Shown here in pieces: positions 34,170 to 44,877 of a stretch of DNA of 64,000 nucleotides (within the stretch, counting starts at the first letter, position 1; every line of letters starts with the position of its first letter). Under the pieces are notes generated by a model. It was not told where the DNA came from and did no database searches. It was given only the letters and a program-made list of their open reading frames with translations. Source of the DNA: Granulicella sp. dw_53 (lineage in GTDB: Bacteria > Acidobacteriota > Terriglobia > Terriglobales > Acidobacteriaceae); NCBI RefSeq assembly GCF_018449545.1, contig NZ_JAAVUR010000005.1, positions 124,001-188,000 of the forward strand, read 5' to 3'. The translations under genes were made by a program, and so were the position numbers.

Positions 34170-37100
34170 CGACTATGTGGAGTTCCACGCCCGCTCCGCG
34201 TTTTCCTTCCTTGAAGGAGCTTCGCTGCCCGAGGCTCTTGTGGCGCAGGCGGCCAAACTCGGAATGCCGGCTCTCGGTATCCTCGACCGCGACGGCCTCT
34301 ATGGAGCGCCACGGCTCTACACGACCGCAAAGAAGCTGGGGCTGCGCTCCCACGTCGGGGCCGAGGTTTCTGTGAGCGATCTTGGCTTACAGGTGCAACC
34401 GGCAGAGTGGCAACCGCATACGATCCCTCAAAGACCGATACGGCTGAGCTTGCTTTGCGAATCGCAGACAGGCTATCGCAACCTTTCGCAGCTCATCACT
34501 GGCTACAAGCTCAGACAGAAGACAAAGGGTGAGGGCGTCGCTACTCTCCGCGAGATCGAAGAGAGGAGTGAAGGATTGGTTTGCTTGACCGGTGGCGACG
34601 AAGGACCGCTTGCCGCTGCTCTCGAACGCGGAGGGATGGAGGAAGGGAGGCGAGTTCTACGTTCACTCGTTCAGACCTTCGGCCCGAACAGTGTTTACGT
34701 CGAACTGCAACGCCATCGCATCCGCGAACAGGAGGCCCGCAACGATGCCGCATTCGCCCTCGCAGGTGAGTTTCATCTTCCAGTTCTCGCAACGAACGGC
34801 GTCAACATGGCGACTGCGTTCGAGCGAGAAGTACTTGATGTGCTGACGACGATTCGGCACCATACGTCGCTTGACGGCGCAGGCCTGCTCTTGCAGCACA
34901 ACGCCAACCGTCACCTCCGGCGAGCGGAAGAGATGGCCTCGCTTTTCCGAGACATTCCCCAGGCCATCGCCGAGACACGCGAACTATCGTCGCGCCTCCA
35001 GTTCGAGATGAAGGACATGGGCTATCAGTTTCCGCTCTACCCGGTGGGCGACGGCGAAACGATGGACAGCTTTCTCTACAAAAGGACGATGGAGGGAGTG
35101 CTCAATCGCTACGGCGCAAAGAGCAGCCCAGCCTTCGCAAACATGCCGAGAAACAGGTCGAGCGTGAGCTTGCACTCATTGCAAAGTTGGGACTCGCTGG
35201 ATACTTTCTCATCGTGTGGGACATCGTGGAGTTTTGCCGCGAGAACGGCATCCTCGTCCAGGGCCGAGGCTCCGCTGCTAACTCCGCCGTTTGCTATTCG
35301 CTGGGGATTACCGCAGTTGACCCCGTAGGGATGGAACTGCTCTTCGAGCGTTTTCTTTCCGAGGTGCGCGGCGAATGGCCGGACATCGACTTGGATCTTC
35401 CATCGGGAGAAGACCGGGAGAAAGCGATCCAGTATGTCTATACCCGGTACGGCCAGTTGGGAGCCGCGATGTGCGCCAACGTCATCACCTATCGCGGAAA
35501 GTCAGCAGCCCGCGAGGTTGGCAAATCGCTGGGCTTCGATGAAGACACACTGACTCGCCTTACTCGGCTCGTCAGTGCGTGGGAGTGGAAGGGCGCGACC
35601 GACACGATGCAGGAGCAGTTCCGCGTGGCAGGATTCGACCTTGCTCATCCTCGCATCGCCAAATACCTTGAGCTTTCGATTCGCATGCTCGACTTGCCCC
35701 GCCATCTGGGGCAGCACTCAGGAGGCATGATTATCGCGCAAGGCCAGCTCGCCTCCGTCGTCCCGATAGAACCGGCGAGTATGCCCGGTCGCAATGTCAT
35801 CCAGTGGGACAAGGAAGATGTCAGCGACATGGGCCTCATAAAGGTAGACCTTCTCGGCCTCGGCATGATGACAGTCCTGAAAGACTGCACGAACCTGATC
35901 CCGCAGCACTACGGCAAGACGGTAGACATCGCGCAGATTCCGCACGACGACCGGCAGGTGTACGCCTCGCTCCGCAAGGCCGACACCATTGGGTTATTTC
36001 AGGTCGAGTCGCGGGCGCAGATGGCCTCGCTCCCTCGCAATAATCCCGACAAGTTCTACGACCTTGTGGTGCAGGTAGCTATCATCCGCCCCGGCCCCAT
36101 CGTTGGCAAGATGATGAACCCTTACATGGAGCGGCGCCAGGGCAGACAGGAGATTACCTATCCGCATCCGCTTCTGGAGCCAGTGCTTCGACGGACTTTA
36201 GGTGTCCCACTCTTTCAAGAGCAGTTGCTTCGCATTGCCATGACCATCGCGGACTTCACTGGAGGTGAAGCCGAAGAGCTGCGTCGGGCGCTCGGAAGCC
36301 GCCGCTCCGCCGACAAGATGCGGGCGTTAGAGATCAAGCTGCGCTAGGGCATGGACAAGAATCAAGTCGGAATCTCAGCCCAGGAGGAAATCATCCAGTC
36401 GATCAGCTCATTCGCGCTATACGGCTTTCCCGAGTCCCACGCCGCCAGCTTCGCCCTCATCGCCTATGCGAGTGCGTGGCTCAAGCTTCATTATCTCGGA
36501 GCGTTCACCGCCGCCATCCTCAACAACCAGCCAATGGGCTTCTACTCCGCTGCTGTGCTCGTCAAAGACGCTCAGCGTCACGGACTTCGCGTGCGTCCCA
36601 TCGACGTCATGCGGTCGAGCTGGCCCTGTACCTTGGAGCGCGAAGAAGACGGCTCGCTCTCGCTCCGTCTCGGCCTTCGCTTTGCCCGTGGCCTTCGAGA
36701 GACCGCCGCCGTAGAGCTTGAGACGGCAAGAACCCACCGAGCCTTCGCTTCCATCGAAGAGCTCGCGCGTCGGGTGTCGTCACTCACCCGCGCTGACCTG
36801 GCCACACTTGCCGAGGTTGGTGCGCTCAACTCGATTGGCGAAGGTTCGCATCGTCGCGATGCTCTCTGGCAAGTCCAAAGAGCGGGACGGCAGGCGGGGC
36901 CACTCCTTGAATCGTTGGACCAAGACGAGGAGCGAACTTCGCCCTTGCAGGCGATGAATCCCGAGGAGCGCATGGTTGCCGACTACGCCGGGACGGGGGT
37001 CACGGTGGGCCGTCACCCGATGGCGCATTGCCGCGACCAACTACGTAGCATGAACGTCTGCCGCGCTGACGACCTCCGTATGCTCCGTCACGGAGTCAAA

Positions 37101-37370
37101 GCCCGCATCGCAGGGTGCGTCATCGCTCGACAGCGACCCGGTACGGCCCACGGCTTCATCTTCCTTTCCATCGAAGAGGAGTCCGGCATCTCGAACGCGA
37201 TCATCGACCCAGAGCTGTACGAACGGAATCGCTCACTGGTGACGTAAGCCCGCTTCCTGCTGGTCGAGGGGAAACTTCAAAACGTCGATCAGGTCATCCA
37301 CATCCGAGCAATGCACATTGAAGAGCTGAATGTTACAGCAGCCCCAACACAGTCCCACGACTTCCACTAA
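34162..37370 (+). pseudogene. dnaE2: Error-prone DNA polymerase dnaE2, three lesions
   Basis: It starts at ATG 34162 with YVEFHARSAFSFLEGAS (PHP domain). Homology runs to the C-terminal SHDFH that is typical of DnaE2 ends. Three lesions are visible. (1) Near 35140 the frame slips by one base, after GAKSSPAFA, and continues as EKQVERELALIAKLG. (2) An in-frame TAG at 36345-36347 interrupts LEIKLR, with GMDKNQVG after it. (3) Near 37245 the frame slips again, to RFLLVEGKLQNVDQVI. The catalytic PDIDLD motif (near 35382) is intact. The gene is dead unless the element has suppressors, and its loss accompanies that of imuB. Confidence 0.88.
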
Positions 37371-37580
37371 ATGAGCGAACACATGACATCGCCGGGTGAC
37401 TCCCAGCCCCCGAAGGATTGGTGGTTGGAGAACGCCTGCCGCATCGCGGCCTTCCGATTGCGGCAATCGAAATACCTCAGCTCAAATACTGTTCCGCTGC
37501 GAGAGCAGGTGCGGGATAGCGTTGAGTTCGTTCGTATTGTCTGGGAAGAGATTGAGCGATCACTCCGCGATGAGGCATGA
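37371..37580 (+). CDS. Small protein after dnaE2, unknown function
   Basis: 69 residues, with its ATG immediately following (or touching) the dnaE2 stop, so it was translated from the same mRNA. The sequence is regular and amphipathic, WWLENACRIAAFRLRQSKYL then VEFVRIVWEEIERSLRDEA, typical of a folded helical protein. No domain is recognised. An ICE accessory role is likely and nothing more can be said. Confidence 0.5.
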   Translation: MSEHMTSPGDSQPPKDWWLENACRIAAFRLRQSKYLSSNTVPLREQVRDSVEFVRIVWEEIERSLRDEA

Positions 37581-37674
37581 TTGTCCAACTTTGGACACAA
37601 TCCGTGCGCAGGCGAATTGTAGTTCTGGCAACAGAGCTACAACGGAATGTCATCAAATGATCGAGGGTATTCCT

Positions 37675-37827
37675 ATGAGCGATAACCCCGAAGTGAAACA
37701 GCCGCTCGATTTGATTCACGTTCACCGATGCACCGGTTGCGGTACCCGGACGCATAGAAGTCGTCTGAACAGCGCGGATAACCATGTGGGTCTGTACGAA
37801 TGTCCCCACCTGAGTTCTTCCAGATAA
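37675..37827 (+). CDS. Small Cys-containing protein, possible zinc ribbon
   Basis: 50 residues from ATG 37675: VHRCTGCGTRTHRSRL, then VGLYECPH. The spacing C-x2-C...C could be half of a zinc ribbon completed by a histidine. It is preceded by a weak ribosome site (GAGGGTATTCCT). It may be a real short gene or a remnant. Confidence 0.35.
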   Translation: MSDNPEVKQPLDLIHVHRCTGCGTRTHRSRLNSADNHVGLYECPHLSSSR

Positions 37828-38086
37828 AGAATGTGCCATGGTTCGTCGCAACGCACGACGAGGTCCCTAAGTGGCGCGGGCAGATCATTGCTAACGAACG
37901 GCGGACGAGCCTAGATTCTCACCATGTCTCGGGCTACCGAAGTTAGCAAGGTGGTCCAACCGCGTAAAGCAAAGCCTCTAGTTATCGATGCGCTGAGATC
38001 GCGTCGTCAACAATCGACAACCATCTCACATCGATGTAAAAGAGGAGTCAGTGGCTATGGGGGACTACAAGAAAAGAGTGAGATAG

Positions 38087-38119
38087 GTTCGAAGGCCCGG
38101 AATGAGAAGGCCTTCGAAC
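38087..38119. terminator. Strong hairpin in the 37.8-38.2 kb gap
   Basis: GTTCGAAGGCC (38087-38097) and GGCCTTCGAAC (38109-38119) form a perfect 11-bp stem with an 11-base loop. It lies 43 bases downstream of the propeller gene that is read leftward and may terminate it, although no U-tract follows. The rest of the 334-base gap 37828-38161 contains no convincing gene. Confidence 0.5.
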
Positions 38120-38161
38120 GTAGACAACAAGATCTATTACTATCTCCTAAGCACTTCTCTC

Positions 38162-39154
38162 TTAGTTGCCCGCTGCGATAAAGGTTAGGTTGTACTGGTC
38201 GTTCGATTTAAACGCACAGAAGAGGGTGACACCGCTTTGAGTCGAAAGATCCTGAACACAAGACGGTGCGCCAGCCATCAGGATGTTCCGATAAGAGACA
38301 TTGGCAGGCGATGTTAAGGTAGATGGGCTCTGACCAGTCGTTTGAAAGAGTATGTGATACTGATCGTTTGATTGAAAAGTCACATACAGATTTGCCAAAT
38401 TGTAGATAGAGAGATTCGGAGCACTCCCCATCAAGATGCCGGGATACGGCGTCTCGTTCCAAGTATTTGTATCAAACGAACCTTCCATTACAAGCATATG
38501 ATTGCCCGCTTGGAAGCCGACGATAAGTTGACCTGCACCTTGCAAAATCGATGGGGCACTTGCAGTGGTGTAATTCGAAGATACTTGATGAATAGAGTAG
38601 ATGGTTTGCCCGTCAGTCTGGGCGACCTGCACATGACCATTGCCATCCGTATAGGCGACGTAGTAGTAGTTTCCGAAAAAAGCTACCGAAACCGGTGTGC
38701 TGGAATAGACTGCGCCGGCGCCGTTCGACTGCTGCAACTGCAAGGAACCTGTGAAATTGACTCCGTCAGTTGAGTTAACCTGTTTGAGCGTTCCATCACT
38801 CGCATCGCGATAGAAAACATAAAGTGTATTTCCGCCATTGTTAAAGGGCGCGGGCGACGCGCCTACCAGGGCTGAGGGAATTTGAGTAGCGGCAGTGAAA
38901 TTAACGCCATCTGACGCAGACGCAACATTAAGTAGCCCGGTACTTGCTGAACCATAAGTTAGATAAAGCCGTCCGTTAAATTTTGTCAGCGTAGGCGTGC
39001 CTCCCGTCACAAACTGAAGGTAACGAGTGGCTGGCTGTTGAAGTGTTTGCGCAGTGACGGGGCTCGTGAGCAGACCCGAAACTAGACCTACGAATAAGAT
39101 GGATGCTGCTTTTAGGAACAGCTTTGGCAGAGAAGAGATTTGACTCAGCGGCAT
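38162..39154 (-). CDS. Secreted propeller-like repeat protein 1
   Basis: 330 residues with a Sec signal peptide (MPLSQISSLPKLFLKAASIL, then FVGLVSGLLTSPVTAQ). The rest consists of repeated ~45-residue units: GRLYLTYGS, DGVNFTAATQIP, NTLYVFYRD, DGVNFTGSLQLQ, GNYYYVAYTD, ANLYVTFQSND, VTLFCAFKSND. This suggests a 6- or 7-bladed propeller, as in sialidase- or lectin-like proteins, but no catalytic or Asp-box residues are visible. The protein at 44878-45897 has the same SND and DGxNF repeats and is a diverged relative. It may bind extracellular glycans. Function unknown. Confidence 0.75.
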   Translation of the reverse strand: MPLSQISSLPKLFLKAASILFVGLVSGLLTSPVTAQTLQQPATRYLQFVTGGTPTLTKFNGRLYLTYGSASTGLLNVASASDGVNFTAATQIPSALVGASPAPFNNGGNTLYVFYRDASDGTLKQVNSTDGVNFTGSLQLQQSNGAGAVYSSTPVSVAFFGNYYYVAYTDGNGHVQVAQTDGQTIYSIHQVSSNYTTASAPSILQGAGQLIVGFQAGNHMLVMEGSFDTNTWNETPYPGILMGSAPNLSIYNLANLYVTFQSNDQYHILFQTTGQSPSTLTSPANVSYRNILMAGAPSCVQDLSTQSGVTLFCAFKSNDQYNLTFIAAGN

Positions 39155-39530
39155 TGAAGTCTCCTGAAACCATTTGTTGTTTGAGATGAATGCTCCGTTT
39201 ACAAAGCACCCGCCAAAGGTAACAATCAGTCAAGTTACCGTCAAGCCGATAGCTTGTTTAATTGCAAAAATTCACACACCTTTTTGGGACTTGGATAAGG
39301 GCACGCGCGTGTTTTTTTGTGAAATGACGTCGCTCTAAAACTTTTGTTCCTCGTGCGTTCTGTTTCAGCACGGGGGCATTCAGTGTGAATCTTTTTAGAT
39401 TCCGGAGTATTCCTGACCCAAAGACTAGGCTGGTATCCGAATGAAGCGGCTTGAATTCAAGCTCCGAAGTATTCGCTGCCAGGCATTCGTTAATTGCCTC
39501 TTTTGAAAATGCATCATCACTGACTAAGCA
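39155..39530. other. Intergenic, AT-richer stretch
   Basis: 376 bases between two leftward genes. The part nearest 39155 should contain the promoter of the propeller gene. I see no repeat, RNA gene or terminator hairpin that stands out. Confidence 0.4.
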
Positions 39531-41015
39531 TCAGATTGGAGGTGGAAAACACGATTGTGTGGAGAGGTAATAAAGCCGATAGCCGAAACTTCTTGCGGTA
39601 CGCGTTTCAGGAAAAAACTGTTCGGTTCTCAAAGAATAGCAGGATGTAAGCCATTCCCTGAACGATGGCCACTGCGACAACTTTTGATATCCGTCGGTGG
39701 TTTCAGGAAAGAGCCCCTTTGTTACCACAATCACGGTTGGGGGATTGCGAACCAAATCCATCAGAAACTGCCTTCGACGCTCCTCCAGAGCTATCGGGAT
39801 GGAATTGTGAAACAGAAATTCGTCGTACATTTCTCCGGTTATCTGATATCGGTGAATATGCACCAGTGCTGCGATGCAGCCTTCAATAGTATCGATACAT
39901 TGATAGGTAGCATCTTTCTTGGTTTGGTCTAGATCGCTCTCTAATTGAGCCAAGCCTGGCGGCGTTGTGAGGGGTCGCTTCAAGGAAGCGCCGACAAAAA
40001 GGGGAGCCAGAACGCAGCAATAGACTGCCAGGGATATCCCATAGACATATTTCCATCCTTTGGATTCGAGCATTCGGATCAGGAACAATGTCAACGACAT
40101 GATGAGAGCGGCAACGAAAGGATAACGATGATAGTTGAAACCTCGTAATTGCAGAAGATAGCTTAGTGCCCCGGCGACGATTCCCCACATCGTGATGCGC
40201 TCCTCAACCGGATGATCGTGGAATAACCAATAACCGGAGATCACGCAAACTAACCAAATCGCTACCGACGGCGTGAAAAGAAGTCTGATAAGAGTATTCA
40301 GTGGCTGTTCGCCAAGTCTCGCATGATAGGGAATTTCTACGATGATCGTCTGCAGGAGGGAATGGATCGCCTGGTGGTACTGAAGAAACATTACCAACGC
40401 AGCGACGGGAAGAACGAATCCAACAATGGTCCACCTCAGGCAGGCCTTATAGCTGAACGTGTTGCGAAGTCGGATAATGGGGATCACAGTCAACAGAAAA
40501 ACGACTGCTACGGGCTTGATGGTGCAGGCGAAGCCTATAGAGAGTCCATAGAAAAATGCTGTTCTTCTACCGCCGTGGCGTAAGGTCGAGATGACCGCGG
40601 CGATTGCAAGCAGAAGAAGTGCGGCGAGTGCTAGGTCTCGCTGTCCCAATTCCTCAAATCCATCCCTTGCATGAAACAGAGCGAAAAGACATCCCGCGCA
40701 GAAGCCCATGAACCGATTGCGTTGGCCTGCTATAAAGGACATCGCGACGGTGGTGGTGGCAAGTAAAAAACAGTCGTAGATCCGTATCCCTGTTTTATCA
40801 GATCCGAAAAAATGAAAGGTAATCCAATCGAGCAGATACGTACCCGGCAAGTTGATATCGTGAATCTGGCGGTATGGAGCGAGATGTCTCTCCATGGCAA
40901 GGAGAACATACCGAATGAGATTTGCATCGCCGATCATTGGCCAACCCCAGGTACGATAAAGCCAGATTCCAACGAAGATGGCAAACCAGCCAGCAACCAG
41001 GCCTCTCCTCAACAT
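39531..41015 (-). CDS. GT-C-type membrane glycosyltransferase-like protein
   Basis: 494 residues with about ten hydrophobic spans and an extended luminal loop after the first (WPMIGDANLIRYVLLAMERH, then LAPYRQIHDINLPGTYL). This layout and the D/H-containing first loop fit the PMT/ArnT-like GT-C superfamily, which moves sugars from polyprenyl-phosphate carriers onto proteins, lipids or sugars at the membrane. No soluble tail domain is recognised. The C-terminal ~130 residues are periplasmic. The target is unknown. Neighbouring secreted proteins could be substrates, but this is only inference. Confidence 0.7.
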   Translation of the reverse strand: MLRRGLVAGWFAIFVGIWLYRTWGWPMIGDANLIRYVLLAMERHLAPYRQIHDINLPGTYLLDWITFHFFGSDKTGIRIYDCFLLATTTVAMSFIAGQRNRFMGFCAGCLFALFHARDGFEELGQRDLALAALLLLAIAAVISTLRHGGRRTAFFYGLSIGFACTIKPVAVVFLLTVIPIIRLRNTFSYKACLRWTIVGFVLPVAALVMFLQYHQAIHSLLQTIIVEIPYHARLGEQPLNTLIRLLFTPSVAIWLVCVISGYWLFHDHPVEERITMWGIVAGALSYLLQLRGFNYHRYPFVAALIMSLTLFLIRMLESKGWKYVYGISLAVYCCVLAPLFVGASLKRPLTTPPGLAQLESDLDQTKKDATYQCIDTIEGCIAALVHIHRYQITGEMYDEFLFHNSIPIALEERRRQFLMDLVRNPPTVIVVTKGLFPETTDGYQKLSQWPSFREWLTSCYSLRTEQFFPETRTARSFGYRLYYLSTQSCFPPPI

Positions 41016-41424
41016 TTAATCTCCGATTTGATGATCCAACTCAAGCGGCGTTAATGTGATAACAAAGTAAGACATATGAAGCTTCATCAGAGCGCCGTGG
41101 TCTTTAATCCCTACGAAAGGACGAGCAGTGTGTATGGTCATCAGATCGAAAGAGGTAAACGATGAATATGCAGACTAGCGATTCGATTGGTGCTCTAAAA
41201 CTCCTTCGAAGCAAAACGATATAGCATGCCAAGGAAGAAAGAGAAAGCAGCGAGGGAGTCCTTCCGTTCTGGATATACCCTCTTCATCCATTTAAGTAGG
41301 TAATTATGCACGACCTCGATTTTAACGCTAAACGTGTTCTCTCGGGGCTGCGCGGAAGTTATATTATCCAACTGTCGATCTTAATTCGCATCGTAACCGC
41401 TTAATTGTTTGTTGGTTCGACCGA
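41016..41424. other. Intergenic stretch without a recognisable gene
   Basis: 409 bases between two leftward genes. The part nearest 41016 should hold the promoter of the membrane protein gene. No convincing ORF, tRNA or long repeat was seen. Confidence 0.4.
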
Positions 41425-44400
41425 CTAGCGCGGGGTGATGGTGAGCTGTAGATCGATCGACCGTGCGAGCGAAGTTACGCTGCCAGCATCGGCTGCTGTC
41501 ACCGTGATAATGTATGTTCCGGGTGGTGTCTTCGCCGGCAGTTTCCCATCACAAGCTTGCAGATTGAGACAGAGTCCAGTAATAAGCATGGACAGAAGCA
41601 GACGTCGCCGAGGGGTATGAGAACATCGACGCAGGTAGCCGAAGAGGCAGCAAAGTGGCATTAAGGGAAAGAGCATTCCAGACAGCAATAGATTGTGACG
41701 CGTATCGGTGTCGACCCGTGGTCGTTGCATACGGCCAACTTTGTTGCCGTAGCCTAATACGTCGCTTGTATTCAGGATAAGCTGGACTGTCTGGGCACCT
41801 TGTGAAAGAGGCTGAGAGGTTTGGGGCTTGAAGACGCATTGTGCGTGGTCAGGCACCGAACTACAGCCGAAGATGACGGCTTCCGCGAAACCGCCGTTTG
41901 GTGTCGCTGTAACGGTTAGCACTTCGTAGTCGCCGCTCGGAAGTGCGAGCGATGTCGAGGATATGGCGAGAGAGAAGTTGAAGTCATTCACCACCTCCGT
42001 GACCGGCGTTGAGGTTCCGGTGGCAAAAAAGCCAGTTGGATTCAGTGTTGCGGTGATCTGATGGCTTCCTGTGGATAGGCTCGTCGTGGTGAGCGTGGCG
42101 ACGCCCGCCGCCACTGGCACGGTACCGAGGACACCGGATTGATCCGTAAACGTCATCGAACCCGTGGGAACTTGTCCCGGAAGAGCCGAAATCGCAGTAG
42201 CAACCAGTTTCACCGTTTGCCCCGCAGTTGAGGGGTTCGGAGACGCATTCAGACCAACACTGGTCGGGATGCCAGTTATTACGACAATGACCGGCCCGGA
42301 AGCGCTATCGCTATAGTTGGAAGTGCCGTTATAGGACGCACTAATGTTGTGGGTACCGGTGAGCAATGTCCCAGTCTCGAAGGTCGCTACGCCGTCTTTG
42401 CCGACATTGGCTGCTCCAATAGTTGTGGTCCCGTCTTTGAAGGTTACAAAGCCGGTGAGTGGGAGGCCCAGTTGAGCCACCAATACCTGAGCTGTAAAAA
42501 TAATTGTCCGTCCCGGAGCTGCACTACTAGGGGATGCACTCAGGCTGGTTGTAGTATCGAGACCGATCACGTTCTCCGGAATGGAGTTCGATGTGCTTCC
42601 ACCGTATTGCGTGCTTCCGCCGTAAACGGCGGTGATGTCGTATATCCCGCCGGTGAGCGTGGAAACGGTCGCCGCAGCGATACCATTTACATTAAGCGGC
42701 ACCGTAGCTAGGACAGCTTCGCCCGCAGTGAACATCACATTTCCTGTCGGCACGGTATAAGCGGAACTCACGGATGCCGTCATGGTAATTGGCTGAAGCG
42801 CCTTGGCCGGATTCGGATAGACAGATTTAAGGACCGTGGCCGTTGGCGGGCCAGTGATGACCTCCTTGACCGTGTTGGAGATGCTGTTATCAAAGTTAAA
42901 ATCTCCGGCATAGGTAGCAGTAAGATCGTGGGTGCCGACGAAGAGACCGGACGTGCTGAAAGTCGTGTCCGCACCACCATTCAGCGGTGCACTTCCCAAC
43001 ACGGTCGTCCCATCGAGAAAGACGATCATGCCAGTTGGAGCGTTACAGTTGCCTGCAATGATAGCGGTCAGCGTGACGCTTGATTCACTGGTCGCAGGAT
43101 TCGGTACGGCGGCAAGTATGATCGGCGGGTGCGGACGAATCTCGTACACACCCATGTCGATTGTTCCACAGACAACACGCGCTTTGGCGTCAAGGTCTGA
43201 TGGAGGAATATCGAGCGCGGTGATGAGGCCTGCTGCCACCACTGGCGAAGTAGGCTGAGTATGAAAGTCATTGGTGACATTCAAAAACTCCGGATCGATG
43301 GAGAGATTGCCACTGCCAATGATGCAACCACCGTCCTGAAACTGACTGACGTTGAAGATGTCATTGTTATTTAGCGTGATGGGCGAACTTGAGGCCTGAG
43401 GGTCCGCGCACCAAAGTCCTGAGTTTGCTCCAGCGAAGGGTGCATTGGCTACATAATTTGCATTGACGAAGACATTGTTTTCAACGACGGAAGGACCGAA
43501 ACTATACACAAACTCTTGCGCCGTTCCTGGGCCGTAGATTGTATTGTTGATCTCCGTCACTGAAGGAAAGGGGGCCTGAAGGGAGCCGCCAAGATATACC
43601 TGAACCGCGGATACAGGGCCTTCATTGTTTTCGGTTGCGGTACTGACGTTATCGTAGATGAGATTCTGGACCAAGACGAGACTCGGTGGAGAGAACATCC
43701 CGGTCATAAAAAGGCCGGGATTGCTACACACGGAGCGATTGTTGCGAATCGTATTACTCCTGAACAGTATCTGAGAGTTTTCGCCTCCGATATTTACTCC
43801 CGCACCGCAGGCGGTCTGAGCGCCATTGGCAAGATTACTTACAACATTGTTCTCGATGGTATTTCCTATGACTCGGATGCTACCTGATCCTTTGAGGACG
43901 AGACCGTTGCCATCCCCCCCTGGAATATTAGTATTTCCTGTACCAATCGTATTTCGAATATCGTTTCCCTGAATCAAAGGGCCGCCCGTGTTGCTGAGCA
44001 CAATGCCTGTTCCAATGTTATTCGTCAACACATTATTGCTGATTGTGGGAGATGCTCCCGAAATTGATATGCCACCGCTTGGTAGTGAGGAACCGATGCT
44101 GGAATGACCATTTTGAATGGTAAAGCCATTCAGCACTGCGGCGGCAGTTTCGTTCGTCGAGAAATTTACGACGGGTCCATCGGTTCTACCATTAATGATT
44201 GTCGACGTAGTTGATGTATCAGTGAAGCTCTTAGCCCCGCTTGTCAGAGTGATGGCTTTGCCGCGAAAATCGATGTTTTCGTTATAAGTTCCAGGCGAGA
44301 CGAGAACGGTATCGCCTGAACGGGCAGCATTGATGCCATCCTGAATCGTAGAGGAGTCCTGCGGGACGTGGATCGTCTGTTGTCCGAAAACCGATCCTTC

Positions 44401-44460
44401 CCACCGGGTTGCAAGGACCAACAGCGCTAACCGATGAAGGAGATGCTTTGTTATAAGCAT
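41425..44460 (-). CDS. Large secreted beta-helix and Ig-like repeat protein
   Basis: 1011 residues. A signal-like start (MLITKHLLHRLALLVLATRW) is followed by a right-handed beta-helix (~30-420) of the DUF1565/NosD type: DGINAARSGDTVLVSPGTYN, then many N-x-I, N-N repeats. Four or five bacterial Ig-like group-3-type units of ~95 residues follow (GTHDLTATYAGDFNF, GIYDITAVYGGSTQYGG, GTHNISASYNGTSNYSD). The last domain is interrupted by a hydrophobic segment (LLLSGMLFPLMPLCCLFGYL, then LLLSMLITGLCLNLQACDG) before PGTYIITVTAADAG. This is a common acidobacterial architecture. Function may be cell-surface adhesion or polysaccharide contact. Confidence 0.8.
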   Translation of the reverse strand: MLITKHLLHRLALLVLATRWEGSVFGQQTIHVPQDSSTIQDGINAARSGDTVLVSPGTYNENIDFRGKAITLTSGAKSFTDTSTTSTIINGRTDGPVVNFSTNETAAAVLNGFTIQNGHSSIGSSLPSGGISISGASPTISNNVLTNNIGTGIVLSNTGGPLIQGNDIRNTIGTGNTNIPGGDGNGLVLKGSGSIRVIGNTIENNVVSNLANGAQTACGAGVNIGGENSQILFRSNTIRNNRSVCSNPGLFMTGMFSPPSLVLVQNLIYDNVSTATENNEGPVSAVQVYLGGSLQAPFPSVTEINNTIYGPGTAQEFVYSFGPSVVENNVFVNANYVANAPFAGANSGLWCADPQASSSPITLNNNDIFNVSQFQDGGCIIGSGNLSIDPEFLNVTNDFHTQPTSPVVAAGLITALDIPPSDLDAKARVVCGTIDMGVYEIRPHPPIILAAVPNPATSESSVTLTAIIAGNCNAPTGMIVFLDGTTVLGSAPLNGGADTTFSTSGLFVGTHDLTATYAGDFNFDNSISNTVKEVITGPPTATVLKSVYPNPAKALQPITMTASVSSAYTVPTGNVMFTAGEAVLATVPLNVNGIAAATVSTLTGGIYDITAVYGGSTQYGGSTSNSIPENVIGLDTTTSLSASPSSAAPGRTIIFTAQVLVAQLGLPLTGFVTFKDGTTTIGAANVGKDGVATFETGTLLTGTHNISASYNGTSNYSDSASGPVIVVITGIPTSVGLNASPNPSTAGQTVKLVATAISALPGQVPTGSMTFTDQSGVLGTVPVAAGVATLTTTSLSTGSHQITATLNPTGFFATGTSTPVTEVVNDFNFSLAISSTSLALPSGDYEVLTVTATPNGGFAEAVIFGCSSVPDHAQCVFKPQTSQPLSQGAQTVQLILNTSDVLGYGNKVGRMQRPRVDTDTRHNLLLSGMLFPLMPLCCLFGYLRRCSHTPRRRLLLSMLITGLCLNLQACDGKLPAKTPPGTYIITVTAADAGSVTSLARSIDLQLTITPR

Positions 44461-44877
44461 GCTAACGAAACCTCATCGGAGATGCGCTGCGATCTCAGTG
44501 GACTTCTGGCAAGAAATAGCAAAACGGGAAGATCGCCTCACTTTATCATTCAGAGTTTCGGAAGGCGAATCTCCAATTCAACCTGAGGATAGCCTATAGG
44601 ACTGGTTGGAATCTATAACGTCGCGATCCGGGCCCGAAAATGCTGTAACCGAACATTATTATTTAATCACTTGACGGGAAATGCTTTGCCAATACAATTG
44701 GTCCTGCATTAGGCCTACTTCCAAAACGCCTATCTATGATAGGGCCTATCGCAAGTAGGTTAGCGATAAAGAATATGCTTGATTTTTCCCGGGTCTCACC
44801 CTCCTCCCGATGCTCACAGTCTATCGACATTTAGATTGACCGCTGCATCGCAACAGCTTAATTTCTTGAGGACAGAG
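44461..44877. other. Intergenic region with nested inverted repeats
   Basis: 417 bases between divergent genes, so it contains two promoters. CCTATC-TAT-GATAGG at 44729-44743 and the outer pair CCTACTT (44714-44720) and AAGTAGG (44753-44759) form nested inverted repeats 120-160 bases upstream of the propeller-2 start. They could be an operator or a cruciform-type site. Confidence 0.45.

Noticed and set aside
37924-38181. 85-codon frame before the propeller gene
   Set aside because: Basic, low-information sequence, spanning a hairpin and overlapping the end of the propeller gene. No ribosome site.
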